DNA of 64,000 nucleotides from positions 62,001 to 126,000 of the forward strand of contig CATNCP010000001.1 of the NCBI GenBank assembly GCA_950096615.1, written 5' to 3'. This stretch comes from an uncultured Kangiella sp. Its GTDB lineage: Bacteria; Pseudomonadota; Gammaproteobacteria; Enterobacterales; Kangiellaceae. Made by a program: the position numbers and the translations under genes. Below are positions 1 to 13,200 of this stretch, one piece after another; the first letter of the stretch is position 1, and every line of letters starts with the position of its first letter. The notes under the pieces were generated by a model. The model did not search any database. It was not told where the DNA came from and worked only from the letters and a program-made list of their open reading frames with translations.

Positions 1-353
1 GCGACATACGCATGGTCATACTGACACCCCCAAAGAATTTATGTAATAACACCGAACATGGTGAAGTAACAGAATAGTAGAGCCTTAAAGTATTCTAATT
101 GGCTCGGTTGGTTTGGCTTCTTTTATGCACAAAAGCGGTAAGACATAGAATAGCCAAACAGGAAAAAACTGATTAATTTTAAGCGTGGAAAGACAACTGC
201 ATGAAGGACTCTTTAGTCATAAAAATGTTTGTCACAATTAAGCAAGAAAGTACTGTCTAAACAACAAGTTAGATAGTATACCTCAGCCTATTCCTAAAAT
301 TTCTGTTCTAACTCTCACTGTGTTCGCGGTTTAAAAAAGAGAGTTTTTATACA

Positions 354-3266
354 ATGAGACGTATGTTAATTAACGCAACTCACCACAATGAAGAGTTGCG
401 TGTTGCGATGGTCGATGGCCAACGCTTATATGATTTAGATATTGAGTTAGCAGGAAGAGAACAGAAAAAAGGAAACATTTATAAGGGTAAAGTTACCCGA
501 ATCGAACCTAGCTTGGAAGCTGCCTTTGTAGACTATGGCGCAGAACGTCATGGTTTCCTTCCGTTAAAAGAAGTTGCCCGTGAGTATATGCACAACCCTC
601 CTCACAAAGGCCGTCCTACCATCAAAGATGCCTTGAAAGAAGGCCAAGAAATCATAGTTCAGATTGATAAAGAGGAACGCGGCAATAAAGGTGCTGCGCT
701 TACTACTTCTGTCAGTTTGGCGGGTAGTTACCTAGTATTAATGCCTAACAACCCTCGTGCTGGCGGTATTTCACGTCGAATCGAAGGTGAAGAGCGCTCT
801 GACCTTAAGCAAATCATGGGCCAGCTCGCGGTACCAAAAGGTATGGGTTGCATCGTCAGAACGGCTGGAGTCGGTAAAAGCCTTGAAGAAATCAATTACG
901 ATTTCGGCTACTTGCTGGAATTCTGGAAGAACATCAAAGAAGTTTCAAACACTCGCCCTGCTCCTTTCTTAATCACTCAAGAGTCAGACGTGATTACTCG
1001 TGCGATTCGTGACTATTTACGTCCAGATATCGGTGAAATCATCGTCGATCGTAAAGAAGTTCATGATCGCATTAAAACTGAGTTGGGTTATCAGCGACCA
1101 GACTTCGTGAATCGAGTGAAGTTCTACAAAGACGAAATCCCTCTATTCAACCGTTACCAAGTCGAAAGCCAAATCGAAAGCGCTTTCCAGCGTGAAGTAC
1201 GCTTACCATCAGGTGGTTCGGTTGTTTTTGACCAAACCGAAGCATTGCTTTCTATTGATATCAACTCAGCCAAAGCGACAAAAGGCGGTGATATTGAAGA
1301 AACAGCATTACACACCAATAAAGAAGCTGCAGAAGAAATCGCGCGTCAATTACGTCTGCGTGATATTGGTGGCCTTATTGTTATCGACTTCATCGATATG
1401 GGACCTCCGCGCAATCAGCGCGAAGTGGAAAAAGTTTTAAAAGAGTCGGTTGCTCGAGATCGTGCACGTATTCAAATTGGTCGAATTTCGCGATTCGGGC
1501 TGCTTGAAATGTCACGTCAACGTTTACGCCCTTCTCTTGAAGAATCAAGCCAGCACGTATGTCCGCGCTGTAGTGGTTCTGGTGTTATTCGTGGTACTGA
1601 CTCATTGGCACTATCTATTCTTCGTTTGATGGAAGATGAAGCCATGAAAGAATCAACAGCTGAAGTACAAGCAGTACTGCCTGTTGAGGTAGCGACTTTC
1701 TTATTAAACGAAAAGCGTCGTAAGATTGAGCAAATCGAGAAGCGTCAAAAAGTTCGTTTAGTCGTTGTTCCAAACCCTCATATGGAAACACCTCACTACG
1801 AAGTGCTTCGCGTCAAAGGTGGTGAAACTCTTGAAGACAATAGCTACTCACTAATCGGTAAAGCTCCTGAAGTTGAGCTGGTAAAAAGCACAACTCAACC
1901 TGTGCAGCCGCTAGATGAGCCTGCTTTGAAAGGATTAAAGCACAGCACCCCTCCTCCTGCACCAAGCACCAAGCCGAAGAAAAAGAACAAGCCTAAGCAA
2001 GAAAAGCCAGGTTTATTCAAACGTCTTTGGACAGCTTTATTTGGTGATGACGAGAAAAAAGCTAAAGGTAAGGGCAACAATAAACACAGCAAAAACTATA
2101 AAGGCAAAGGTCGCCATGGTTCCGGTCGTCAAGACAATCGTAACCAAAACAATCGTCGCGGTAACTACAAAGGTAACCGTCGTCGCAATGATCGTCGCCA
2201 AGATAACCGTAACCAGGGTAATCAAAAGCAAGACTCTCGCCATCAGGATAAGCGCGGTCAAGACAATCGTAACAAACACAATGAGCAAGATAATCGCCAG
2301 CAAAAGCAAGGCCAGCAGAAAGGTCAACAGCAAAAAGGTGGTAATCGCCAGCAACAGGACCAAAAGCACAACAACCGCAATAAAAACCGCGGCCAGCAAA
2401 AAGGTCAGCAGCAACAGGCTCAACAACAAGTAGAGCAACGTCCGCCACGTAAGTCTCGTGCTGAACGCATGGAATCAGTGCAACAGCCTGCGGCGCAACA
2501 GAAACAAGCTGATAATAAGCAACAGCCTAATCCTCAAGAACAGGCTGCAAAGAGCAATAATCAAGATAAGCAACAGGCTAAGCAACAAAAACCTCAAGCG
2601 CAAGATAAGCAACAACAGCGCTCGAAGGCTAAACCTGAAGACATCATGGTTTATAAAGCTCATAAGTCGCTAGAAAGAACAGTGAGCGATGTTCTGAAAG
2701 ACGAGAACTTGCCTGAAGTTATTGAGAACCCAGTGGACAATCCTGCTGAGAACTCAGGGGAAGCTCCTGTTTCTAAAGAAACAAACTCCAAGAAGGCTGA
2801 GAGCGAAAAAGGCCCAGAGTCTCAGACGTCAGAAGTAAAAGAAGATAAGCCAACACCGAATCAGCCCCAGCAGCCTGAAGCTCGCGAAGGCGCTAGTCAG
2901 GACAAGCTTGACTCTGAAAAAGAAGCTCAGCCTAACCAAGCGACCCACAAGGAATCTGAGAAGATAACTGAGAAAGAAGTTAAGCAGGCAGAAACCTCTA
3001 AAGAACCAGCTTCTAGCGAAACTGCCTCCGAAGACAAAGCTTCCGAGGAAAAGATAGCCTCAGAAGCAGCGACTAAAAAGCCTGCTTCAAACGGTAACTT
3101 GCCTTCAAGCTCTAGTGCTCCAGCGAGCCGAGCAACCACGAAAAGCTCTATTGAGCCGATTGCGTTTACACCGAAGCCTCATAGCTTTGATGGCGCTGTA
3201 ACTCGCTCAATGGAAGATGCTTCACGTGAACATAGCTCGTCTGAAGCTGCAAAGACTACTTCTTAG
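354..3266 (+). CDS. rne: Ribonuclease E
   Basis: N-terminal [31 protein letters not shown] and [30 protein letters not shown] match RNase E; Zn-link [24 protein letters not shown] resembles the membrane-targeting helix; long disordered C-terminus. Confidence 0.98.
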   Translation: MRRMLINATHHNEELRVAMVDGQRLYDLDIELAGREQKKGNIYKGKVTRIEPSLEAAFVDYGAERHGFLPLKEVAREYMHNPPHKGRPTIKDALKEGQEIIVQIDKEERGNKGAALTTSVSLAGSYLVLMPNNPRAGGISRRIEGEERSDLKQIMGQLAVPKGMGCIVRTAGVGKSLEEINYDFGYLLEFWKNIKEVSNTRPAPFLITQESDVITRAIRDYLRPDIGEIIVDRKEVHDRIKTELGYQRPDFVNRVKFYKDEIPLFNRYQVESQIESAFQREVRLPSGGSVVFDQTEALLSIDINSAKATKGGDIEETALHTNKEAAEEIARQLRLRDIGGLIVIDFIDMGPPRNQREVEKVLKESVARDRARIQIGRISRFGLLEMSRQRLRPSLEESSQHVCPRCSGSGVIRGTDSLALSILRLMEDEAMKESTAEVQAVLPVEVATFLLNEKRRKIEQIEKRQKVRLVVVPNPHMETPHYEVLRVKGGETLEDNSYSLIGKAPEVELVKSTTQPVQPLDEPALKGLKHSTPPPAPSTKPKKKNKPKQEKPGLFKRLWTALFGDDEKKAKGKGNNKHSKNYKGKGRHGSGRQDNRNQNNRRGNYKGNRRRNDRRQDNRNQGNQKQDSRHQDKRGQDNRNKHNEQDNRQQKQGQQKGQQQKGGNRQQQDQKHNNRNKNRGQQKGQQQQAQQQVEQRPPRKSRAERMESVQQPAAQQKQADNKQQPNPQEQAAKSNNQDKQQAKQQKPQAQDKQQQRSKAKPEDIMVYKAHKSLERTVSDVLKDENLPEVIENPVDNPAENSGEAPVSKETNSKKAESEKGPESQTSEVKEDKPTPNQPQQPEAREGASQDKLDSEKEAQPNQATHKESEKITEKEVKQAETSKEPASSETASEDKASEEKIASEAATKKPASNGNLPSSSSAPASRATTKSSIEPIAFTPKPHSFDGAVTRSMEDASREHSSSEAAKTTS

Positions 3267-3370
3267 TAAAAAAAAGCTCTCTAGCGAGTCCTTAGAGTAT
3301 ACTCTAGGGACTCGCAGCGCTCACGAATAGAAGTTGTCGCACAAGTTGTCGACACAAGAGTTTTACACTT

Positions 3371-3398
3371 AAAAAGCGGTATTAATTACCGCTTTTTT
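3371..3398. terminator. Bidirectional Rho-independent-like terminator between rne and the convergent phosphatase gene
   Basis: AAAAAGCGGT-attaatt-ACCGCTTTTTT inverted repeat with a T-tract on both strands. Confidence 0.85.
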
Positions 3399-3961
3399 CT
3401 TATCTCATCACTCTGAGAATTAATACGATAAAGCTGTTGATGAATTCGTTCATTATGGAACGTTACTCTAAACACGCTTCCATAATCTTTTTCGTTGAGC
3501 ATGATAACCGGTTCAGAAGACAGCTTCTGTCCTGCATAGGTTATATCAAAACTTCCACCAAGTGCTTTTATAATACCTGGTACTGTATTTGAGTGACCTA
3601 CAACTAACACCGTTTCACCACAGTGCTGCTGTTTGATCTTATGCACTAGCTTTTCAGTTTGTTTGGGATCATAGACGGACTTTTCCGTCTCAATAAACTC
3701 TAGTGTTTCATAGGTTCTTTTATAAGGTGTATAAAAACTATGGCTAGCTTCTTCAATTATAGGCAATTCAGCTAACGTTCTAGCATTCTTCTTACCAACC
3801 GAGTTTAGACTTGGATCTCGGGTTCCATCATCTGCTTTTTCTAAATGTCGTAACACAAAGACATCATAATCATTGCACCGACTCTCTTCTTCAAGAGCCA
3901 TCACTGTTGGCGACAAAACTATGGTGGCTAAACAGGCTGTAGCTGTTATTAATCGTCTCAT
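3386..3961 (-). CDS. Secreted histidine phosphatase (phosphoglycerate mutase-like) family protein
   Basis: Signal peptide-like N-terminus; RHLEKADDGTRDPSLNSVGKKNA and LVVGHSNTVPGI motifs. Confidence 0.85.
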   Translation of the reverse strand: MRRLITATACLATIVLSPTVMALEEESRCNDYDVFVLRHLEKADDGTRDPSLNSVGKKNARTLAELPIIEEASHSFYTPYKRTYETLEFIETEKSVYDPKQTEKLVHKIKQQHCGETVLVVGHSNTVPGIIKALGGSFDITYAGQKLSSEPVIMLNEKDYGSVFRVTFHNERIHQQLYRINSQSDEIRKKR

Positions 3962-4083
3962 AAGTTCTCCTCAGCTTATGTTGGACTTGACACCCTATGC
4001 TAATCTATATGGCTTAGCTTTGACAAACACTATACATTTTTGCATTAAATCGCTATATTTAACTTCAAAAAGAGGGAGTTACA

Positions 4084-4980
4084 ATGCACGTTAGAGACTT
4101 ACAAGCTGGTGATGTCCTACTTTTTTCTCCAGAAGAAGGTAGTTGGATATCAAAAGCAATCACTTGGCTCACTGACGCCCCCGTCAGTCATGCAGCCATG
4201 ACTTACCAAATTCCGACTAAGATGGTCGAAGAAACGCCACCTGCGGTTCGTATAGCCGAAGCGACGATGCGCTTTCCAGGCAGAACAGTTCATGTCATGC
4301 GTCTCAATAAGCCGACGATTGACGACTTTAAACCCGTCATGGACATAGCTGCAAAATATTTAAATGGCGAAGCTCCGTATGCCATGAATAACCTCTACCT
4401 CGTTGGGATGCTTTTAATTTATAAAAAGTTTACTCCTAGCGATACGACACAGAAGATTATTTTACGCATACTCAAGCGATTGACTGAGAAGCTACTTGAC
4501 GCAATCAATCAACACAAATACCCAGACAAACATCCGATGGTATGCTCTCAGTTTGTATTTGAATGTTATCAAGAAGCAGGCAAAGCTTATCAACTAACGA
4601 TAAAGAACGGCAGCCTACTGGGCGATAGCAACCGCCCCACTCTGCTTAGCAAAGCATTCAAACACAAACGCCAGCAAAGCCAACTGGGCGACTTACAGTC
4701 TGACAATACATCAGATGAAGAGTTAGCCAAAGAGCTGTTTGAAGCTATGAACGACGAGACGTTATTAGCATCAGGCACCGTTGCTGATGAATTGCTTGAT
4801 GCGATTCATGATTTCGCACAAGTGTTGCATGGAGTCAGTCATCAAGTTGAACTCGACAAAGCCGATCCAAAGCAAGGAATTGCTATTCTACAAGCACAGT
4901 CTTCAATGTTTGTTACCCCTGGCGACTTACTACGTCATTGCCCAGAGCTGGCACACATTGGTGACATAAAGCTTAAATGA
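4084..4980 (+). CDS. YiiX/NlpC-P60-like permuted papain-fold cysteine hydrolase family protein
   Basis: LQAGDVLLFSPEEGSWISKAITWLTDAPVSHAAM (GD...SH) and later MVCSQFVFECYQEAG (Cys motif). Confidence 0.6.
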   Translation: MHVRDLQAGDVLLFSPEEGSWISKAITWLTDAPVSHAAMTYQIPTKMVEETPPAVRIAEATMRFPGRTVHVMRLNKPTIDDFKPVMDIAAKYLNGEAPYAMNNLYLVGMLLIYKKFTPSDTTQKIILRILKRLTEKLLDAINQHKYPDKHPMVCSQFVFECYQEAGKAYQLTIKNGSLLGDSNRPTLLSKAFKHKRQQSQLGDLQSDNTSDEELAKELFEAMNDETLLASGTVADELLDAIHDFAQVLHGVSHQVELDKADPKQGIAILQAQSSMFVTPGDLLRHCPELAHIGDIKLK

Positions 4981-7136
4981 TCGGACGCCTACATTATGCA
5001 ACGATAGCTATTAGCGTTCTGCTAGTAGCTATCTTGCTTACGGCATCAAAAATCGTCACCAAGGAAAACCTTGTACCGCTGACAACAACCACTTCTTATC
5101 ACGACCTGAATAACCGTGGAAATACGGAACCACTAAAACGAATTGATAACTTAGAAATGTTATCAACAGCTGCTACAGACGCTAACACGACAAATATACT
5201 GTATCGTCTTCCCAGTAGTATCCAGCAATCGGAATACCCTCTTTTAATAGTCAAACCAGGTCACCTTAATGAAAGCAACCTATATCAGCTGAATAATGGA
5301 CAGCTGGAGCTAATCAGTCAAAGCACTCGGTATGATTTTGAAGCAGCGCCAGAGTTTATGGGATTTCAACACTCCTATAAACTGCATGCGCATGCAAAAG
5401 AAGAACTTTACCTTCAAGTAAAGCACTACCGAAAAGTAGCGCCATCGGTTGAAGTCTGGGAGTATGAAACTTTTAATCGAGTGGATAACCAGTATAACCA
5501 ACTATTCACAGCCATCTTCTTCGGAATAATTTTATTAATTTTAGTTAATGCGTTCTTTTATTTAATCATCAAGCGCAAAGAGTATTTACTCTATATTTTT
5601 TACAACAGTACCTTCCTGATATTCCTTATGGGCAGTACGGGGTATATCTATCAGTTCCCGGCCTTGTCGTTTCTTGCCAACAGTAAGAATGCATTATTCA
5701 TCTTTTTATGTTTGAGCATGTACGCCCTGTATAGCTTTACTCAGGCTTTCCTATCCACACACAAGTTAGCGCCAGTCGAACATAAGTTTTTAAACTTCTT
5801 CAGAGTATCTATGCTGGTCTTCTTTGCAGCAGGCTTTATCATCTCACCTGTGCCGCAGCTTATTGTCAGTATGGCCAACCTGACGCTAGTATTAGCATTT
5901 CCACTATACCTTTGGTTAGTCATCAAATTACTTAGGCAGGGTAATCGACAAGCCTTCTTCTTTGCTTTGGCTTTCGCACTGTTAATTATCGCTGGTGTGT
6001 GCAGAATTTTTGCCACTTTTGGTATCCTTCCCATGAACTTCTTGTTTAGTCATGGGTTTGCCATTGCCTCTTTGCTTGAAGCCACTATTTTCACACTAGG
6101 GTTAGCGGATCGGGTTCTTCAAATGAAGGCTCAGCGTGATAGCGCAAAAAAAGAGTTTCTAGAAAGCACACAGGCTTATGAGCTACAAAAAAACTTCTCT
6201 ACATTGCTCAATAATATTACTCAGAAACTGCACAACACCAAAAGCCAGGATTATGAAACGATTGTCGTATCAACGTTCTTAAAAGATTTACGGAAAAGAA
6301 TTAAGTTTGTAAGTGCTGCAGCTATTTATCAGATGGACGCAAAGGTTCAAATTTATGCAGCTTCTGCCCAGGAGAGGCAGAAATTCTCACAAGTCATTCG
6401 AGATAACTCTCTGCAAATCAAAAGAATATGCGATCTAAAGACTCCGAAGCGTCTTGAGGCTGATATTATCTATGAAGATATGTTCATCATCCCAGTAGCC
6501 ATGAGAGGCCATGAGTGGAGCTGTTTGGTACTCGAAGTGGATGATGATTTTAGGCCGACAAACTCCATGCTCGACTTCTTGCAGCACTATGCTACGGAGT
6601 TAACTCGTTGCTTACTGAATATCGAAAGCTTGAGACTAATTAAGACAAAAGCTGAAACTGATGATCTTACGCGCTTGCTTAACCGCGGAGCGATTCTTGA
6701 GAGACTTGAGCTGAATCTAGTCAAAGCCCAACGCAATAAAGATGATTTAGCCATTGCTTTTGTGGATGTCGATAATTTTAAAAGTGTTAACGATGAGTTT
6801 GGCCATGAAACCGGCGATAGATGCTTAAAGAATCTCGCCCACTTACTAATTGAAGAACTGCCCCAAAATAGCGTTATCGGACGTTATGGCGGCGACGAGT
6901 TCCTTGCCATATTGCCAAAAGTTAATAAACTTGATGCAAAGCACTTTCTAACCATCGTAAGTGATAAAATCATTCCAATGATCGTCGAAAATAAAAAATG
7001 CGTATACACCATAAGTATTGGGATTTCAGAACTAAAAGCAGACACCAAAGATAGACTTCAATTGATTAGAGAAGCGGATAAAGCACTTTATGCTTCTAAG
7101 GATAAGGGCAAAAACCAAATTAACTTAGCTCATTAG
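4977..7136 (+). CDS. Membrane diguanylate cyclase (7TM sensor-like N-terminus, GGDEF C-terminus)
   Basis: Multiple TM segments; GRYGGDEFLAILPK; start overlaps the upstream stop (ATGA). Confidence 0.9.
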   Translation: MIGRLHYATIAISVLLVAILLTASKIVTKENLVPLTTTTSYHDLNNRGNTEPLKRIDNLEMLSTAATDANTTNILYRLPSSIQQSEYPLLIVKPGHLNESNLYQLNNGQLELISQSTRYDFEAAPEFMGFQHSYKLHAHAKEELYLQVKHYRKVAPSVEVWEYETFNRVDNQYNQLFTAIFFGIILLILVNAFFYLIIKRKEYLLYIFYNSTFLIFLMGSTGYIYQFPALSFLANSKNALFIFLCLSMYALYSFTQAFLSTHKLAPVEHKFLNFFRVSMLVFFAAGFIISPVPQLIVSMANLTLVLAFPLYLWLVIKLLRQGNRQAFFFALAFALLIIAGVCRIFATFGILPMNFLFSHGFAIASLLEATIFTLGLADRVLQMKAQRDSAKKEFLESTQAYELQKNFSTLLNNITQKLHNTKSQDYETIVVSTFLKDLRKRIKFVSAAAIYQMDAKVQIYAASAQERQKFSQVIRDNSLQIKRICDLKTPKRLEADIIYEDMFIIPVAMRGHEWSCLVLEVDDDFRPTNSMLDFLQHYATELTRCLLNIESLRLIKTKAETDDLTRLLNRGAILERLELNLVKAQRNKDDLAIAFVDVDNFKSVNDEFGHETGDRCLKNLAHLLIEELPQNSVIGRYGGDEFLAILPKVNKLDAKHFLTIVSDKIIPMIVENKKCVYTISIGISELKADTKDRLQLIREADKALYASKDKGKNQINLAH

Positions 7137-7172
7137 TCTAAACCCTTCTCAACCTCAAAACTGGCCCACACA

Positions 7173-9197
<2,025 letters not shown>

Positions 9198-10202
9198 TTA
9201 TTTTTGAAGGAGTTGCTTACGTTCGAACTCTACAATTTGCTCACGATGGTGTGATTCAATTTGCTTACTGAAGTTACTTTTAGTCGCATCTAGGACATAA
9301 CCGCCAAGCTCTTTAGTAATACCCTTCGCAGTTTTCACCATCAAATCATAAGCTTTCATAGGCTTCTGCGGCCCTGGTAACGTCATGAATAACGCAAGAC
9401 CACGAGTTTCTAAATCATCAACTTTCTTGAGGTCAAAAATCCCCGGTTCAAAAGCATTAGCTAAACTGAACTGTACAGCACCGCGACCGTTGGCTTGAGC
9501 ATGACGGTGGAAGATATCCATCTCACCATGGCGCATTCCCTGCTCAACCAATGACTGAACCAACTCAGGGCCTTTAAAAGGCGTATCTTGTCCTGCCACA
9601 ACAAACAAAGAGAAAATCAACTCAGGTTCTGCTTCGATGGTTGGCTCTTCTTCAGGCTCGTCAAACAAAGAAGTCTGTTGAGGTTGCTCAACTGTAGGCT
9701 CTTTCTTGGCTTCTTCCAGTTTGGTTTGATCTTTTTTAAGGCTTTCTTTTGTAAACTCGAACAAAGCATCGTCTAGTACAGGAATATCATTCTCTGAAAT
9801 AGTCGGCTCAACATGTTCTGTCGCTTCTTGTGTTTGAGTAACTTCGGGTTCTGCTCTAGATTCTACTTTTGTTTCTTCTCTAGCAACCGCTTCTTGAGCT
9901 GATTCTGCCCTAGTCGGCTCTGCTGACTCAAACTTAGGCTCAGACGGTATGGGATCGTGCTCAGGTAATGGTTCATTACCGATCGAATCGTTTGGCTCTT
10001 CTTCATCACCAACAACACGCACCTGGCCAATTCCATCATCATCAAAGCCAGTTTTATCGCGGCTTTTTTCTAACCGTTCCTGATAGAGTTCACGCTCAAC
10101 GCGCTCTTTACGCACTCTTGAACGACGCTTTGCGTCAAAATAAATAAAGCCAATAATGACAAGGCTTACCAAAGCCAGCAATATTGCGAGTTGCCACTCC
10201 AT
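9198..10202 (-). CDS. zipA: Cell division protein ZipA
   Basis: N-terminal TM, acidic linker, C-terminal FtsZ-binding-like domain (DIFHRHAQANGRGAVQFSLANAFEPGIFDL); located between smc and ligA. Confidence 0.9.
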   Translation of the reverse strand: MEWQLAILLALVSLVIIGFIYFDAKRRSRVRKERVERELYQERLEKSRDKTGFDDDGIGQVRVVGDEEEPNDSIGNEPLPEHDPIPSEPKFESAEPTRAESAQEAVAREETKVESRAEPEVTQTQEATEHVEPTISENDIPVLDDALFEFTKESLKKDQTKLEEAKKEPTVEQPQQTSLFDEPEEEPTIEAEPELIFSLFVVAGQDTPFKGPELVQSLVEQGMRHGEMDIFHRHAQANGRGAVQFSLANAFEPGIFDLKKVDDLETRGLALFMTLPGPQKPMKAYDLMVKTAKGITKELGGYVLDATKSNFSKQIESHHREQIVEFERKQLLQK

Positions 10203-10230
10203 TACATCACCCTTAACTAGATTTATCGTA

Positions 10231-13200
10231 CTAAGAAGCTGCTAAAGCTGCAGCTTCATCAACATCAACTGAGACCACGCGAGACACACCGGGTTCACTC
10301 ATGGTGACGCCCAATAACGTATCTGCCATTTCCATTGCAATTTTATTATGAGTAATCGCAATAAATTGTAACTGTTGGCTCATTTCTTTAACCAAATTCG
10401 CATAACGCCCAACGTTTGCATCATCAAGTGGCGCATCGACCTCATCAAGCATACAGAATGGCGCTGGATTCAGTTGGAAAATGGAGAACACTAATGAAAT
10501 TGCCGTTAACGCTTTCTCACCGCCAGACAGTAAGTGAATGGTTGAGTTGCGTTTACCTGGAGGACGAGCCATAACTGCTACACCAGTATCCAGAAGGTTT
10601 TCGCCAGTTAGCTCTAGATAAGCATGGCCGCCACCAAAAACCTTCGGGAATAGCTCTTGCACGCCTTTATTCACCTTGTCGAAGGTCTCTTTGAATCGCG
10701 TACGAGTTTCATGATCAATTTTGCGAATAGCGCTTTCTAATGTTTCAAGCGCTTCTTCCAAGTCATCATTTTGTGCATCCAGATACACTTTACGCTCTTC
10801 TGCCGCTTTAAACTCTTCAATCGCAGCGAGGTTAATAGCTCCCAGACGCTGGATACGACCTGTTACTTGCTCAATATGTTCTAACCAGTCATTTTCTGTA
10901 GCGTTCTCAGGTAATGACTGAAGAACTTGTTCGACGTCCTGCTTCGCTTCTTTCAATATTTCTGACTGAGTATTCTGACGTGTTTTGGCTTCTTGCCAAT
11001 CCATCCGAAGTTTTTCTAGGCGCGAACGCACGCCTTGTGCGCCCTGCTCAGCTTCATGACGTAAACGTTCAAGCTTACGCATTTTTTCATCAATTTCGCT
11101 GAGCTTATTGCGAGCTTGTTTCATCTCTTCTTCAACCACAAGGCGCTTTTCTAAAGCCTCTTCCAGCTCAATAGTATATTCTTCAGAAGGGTCACGATCG
11201 CTACTCAAGCGATTTTCTAATTCTACTTTGCGCGAAGTTAGCTCACCAATTTGTGAGTTAACACGCTCAAAGCCTGAGCGAGTTGAGTTAACTTCCGCTT
11301 TCAAGGCGCTGACACGAATAGCAAGCTTCTGCTCTGCCTCTTTAGCCTCACGCGCTTGAGTTCGACGTGTTTCCAACTGCACACGACGTTCTTCGCGTTC
11401 AGCCATTAACTTTTCACGCTTATCGCTATCTTGCTCCATTGAGTCGAGTAATTGCTCAATCAGCTGGCGGCTTTTAGCAAGCGCAGCTTCATCATCATGA
11501 ACTTGCTCGATAATGTTCTGTTGCTCACGCTTCAAGCGCTCTAAACGTCCTTGAGCTTGCTCAAGCTTGGCTTGTTGAGTACCAACGCTGGCACGCAGTT
11601 CGCTATGCTTTTTGTTAGCTTGGGCTAGCTGTGACTGCTTTGTCTGCCAGGTTTCTTCGTACTGACTAAGCTGTTCAGATAGTTGCTCTTTAACTTCTTC
11701 AAGTTCTTCTAAAATCGCTTCTTGTTGCTCAATCTTTTGGTAAATTTCACTTAACTCAGCTTCACGCTCTAAAATACCCGACTCATTATCACTGGCACGG
11801 GTGACGCGTAGCCAGTCTTTGCCTAGCCAGACACCGTCTTTGGTGATAATTGATTCTTGCTCAGATAGACTCGAACGCTTACTCAGTGCTTGTGCTAAAT
11901 CATCAGCAACAAGAACATTGTTTAGCGTGCCATTAAGCGCAGAAGCACCTTTTACCTTATCGGATAAACGGCCTGACTCAGCAGTGCTAGCCGATTGGCC
12001 CTCAACGAGCAATATAGAACCTGAAGCCAGCTCCGATAAACTATCCGCATATTGATTCGGCGAATCTACCACTACAGCCTCAAGATACTGGCCCAACACA
12101 GTTTCCGCAGCAACTTCCCAGCCGTTATCAACACTCAAATTCTGAGCCAAACGAGTCTGATCAGTTAGATTGTTTGACTCCAACCACTTTACTGCCTGTT
12201 CGTTGTCCGAGCCCAAAGCCGCGCTCTGCAGAGCTTCTAAGGACACTTTTCGGGACTCTAACCCTCTTAATTCTTTGCGAGTCTCTTCAAGCTTTTGATT
12301 ATGCTGTCGTTGCTCTTGACGAGACTGGTTAATTTTCTCAACAGCGTCCTGAACCTCTTCCTCCAGTTTCTCAGCTTGCTCTTCAGCAATACTCAGCTCT
12401 TGGGCGGCTTTCATCAGTTCAGATTCCATAGGGCCAGATTGTTGCTGGCCACTTTCTTCTTTTATCTCTTCAATGCGCTTTTGATGGCGAGATAAGTGTG
12501 ATTCAAGATGCTGGATACGAGTTTTCTCGACCTCAGCTTTCTGAGCATTAGCACTGGCTTGTTGATTAAAAACGTCCCAATCCTGCTGCCAAATGCGCAT
12601 ATCTTCTTCTAAATCGCTTAACTGCTGTTGTTGCTCATCAACTTGCTCAGAGTTCATTTCAAGTTCTGGCTCAGCTTGTAACAGCTCAGTCATCATTTCT
12701 TCAAGCTTGGACTCGTCAAACTTTAACTGATCTCGAAGCTTATCCAGCGACGATTCAACTTGCGTTTTATCTTCAAGAAGTTGTGATTTCTGTTGGCGCG
12801 CATGCTCAATCGCCTGCTCTAAGCGAGCAATATCCGCAGCGATACCATAAAAGCGACCCTGCACTTCATTATGAGCATCTGTCAGCTCAATATGTAATTC
12901 ACGTGATTTCTCAATTTCACTATCGGAATGACGTTGGTCAGCAACTTTGGCCTCAACTTCCGTCTCCATTTTGTGAATGGCTTCGTCTAACGCCTCTATT
13001 TTGACATTGTATTGCTGCCAGCGAATCGCAGCCAATTGAGCCTTGAGCTCACGCTCTTCGGCTTTGTATTCTTTATAACGCTCTGCGGATGTCGCTTGGC
13101 GCTTTAAGTGCGACAATTGTTTACCCAGTTCTTCGCGCAGATCGTTTAGACGGTCAAGGTTATCTCGCGTGTGGCGGATACGGTTCTCGGTTTCACGACG

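Noticed and set aside
1-20. Possible start of a divergent minus-strand gene (revcomp ATGACCATGCGTATGTCGC with GGGGGTG upstream); rluC is often divergent from rne
   Set aside because: Only about six codons are visible; cannot be supported from this window
1895-2673. Several overlapping ORFs on both strands inside the rne tail (e.g. 2037-2438 minus, 2062-2448 minus, 2041-2433 plus)
   Set aside because: They arise from the low-complexity codon repeats of the rne C-terminus; translations are highly biased and have no RBS or domain support
3987-4059. TTGACA-like boxes upstream of the YiiX-like gene (3987 and 4020) as a promoter
   Set aside because: No convincing -10 box at proper spacing for either; left uncalled
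10721-13004. Multiple plus-strand ORFs antisense to smc
   Set aside because: Mirror ORFs of a strongly coding gene; no RBS or domain evidence
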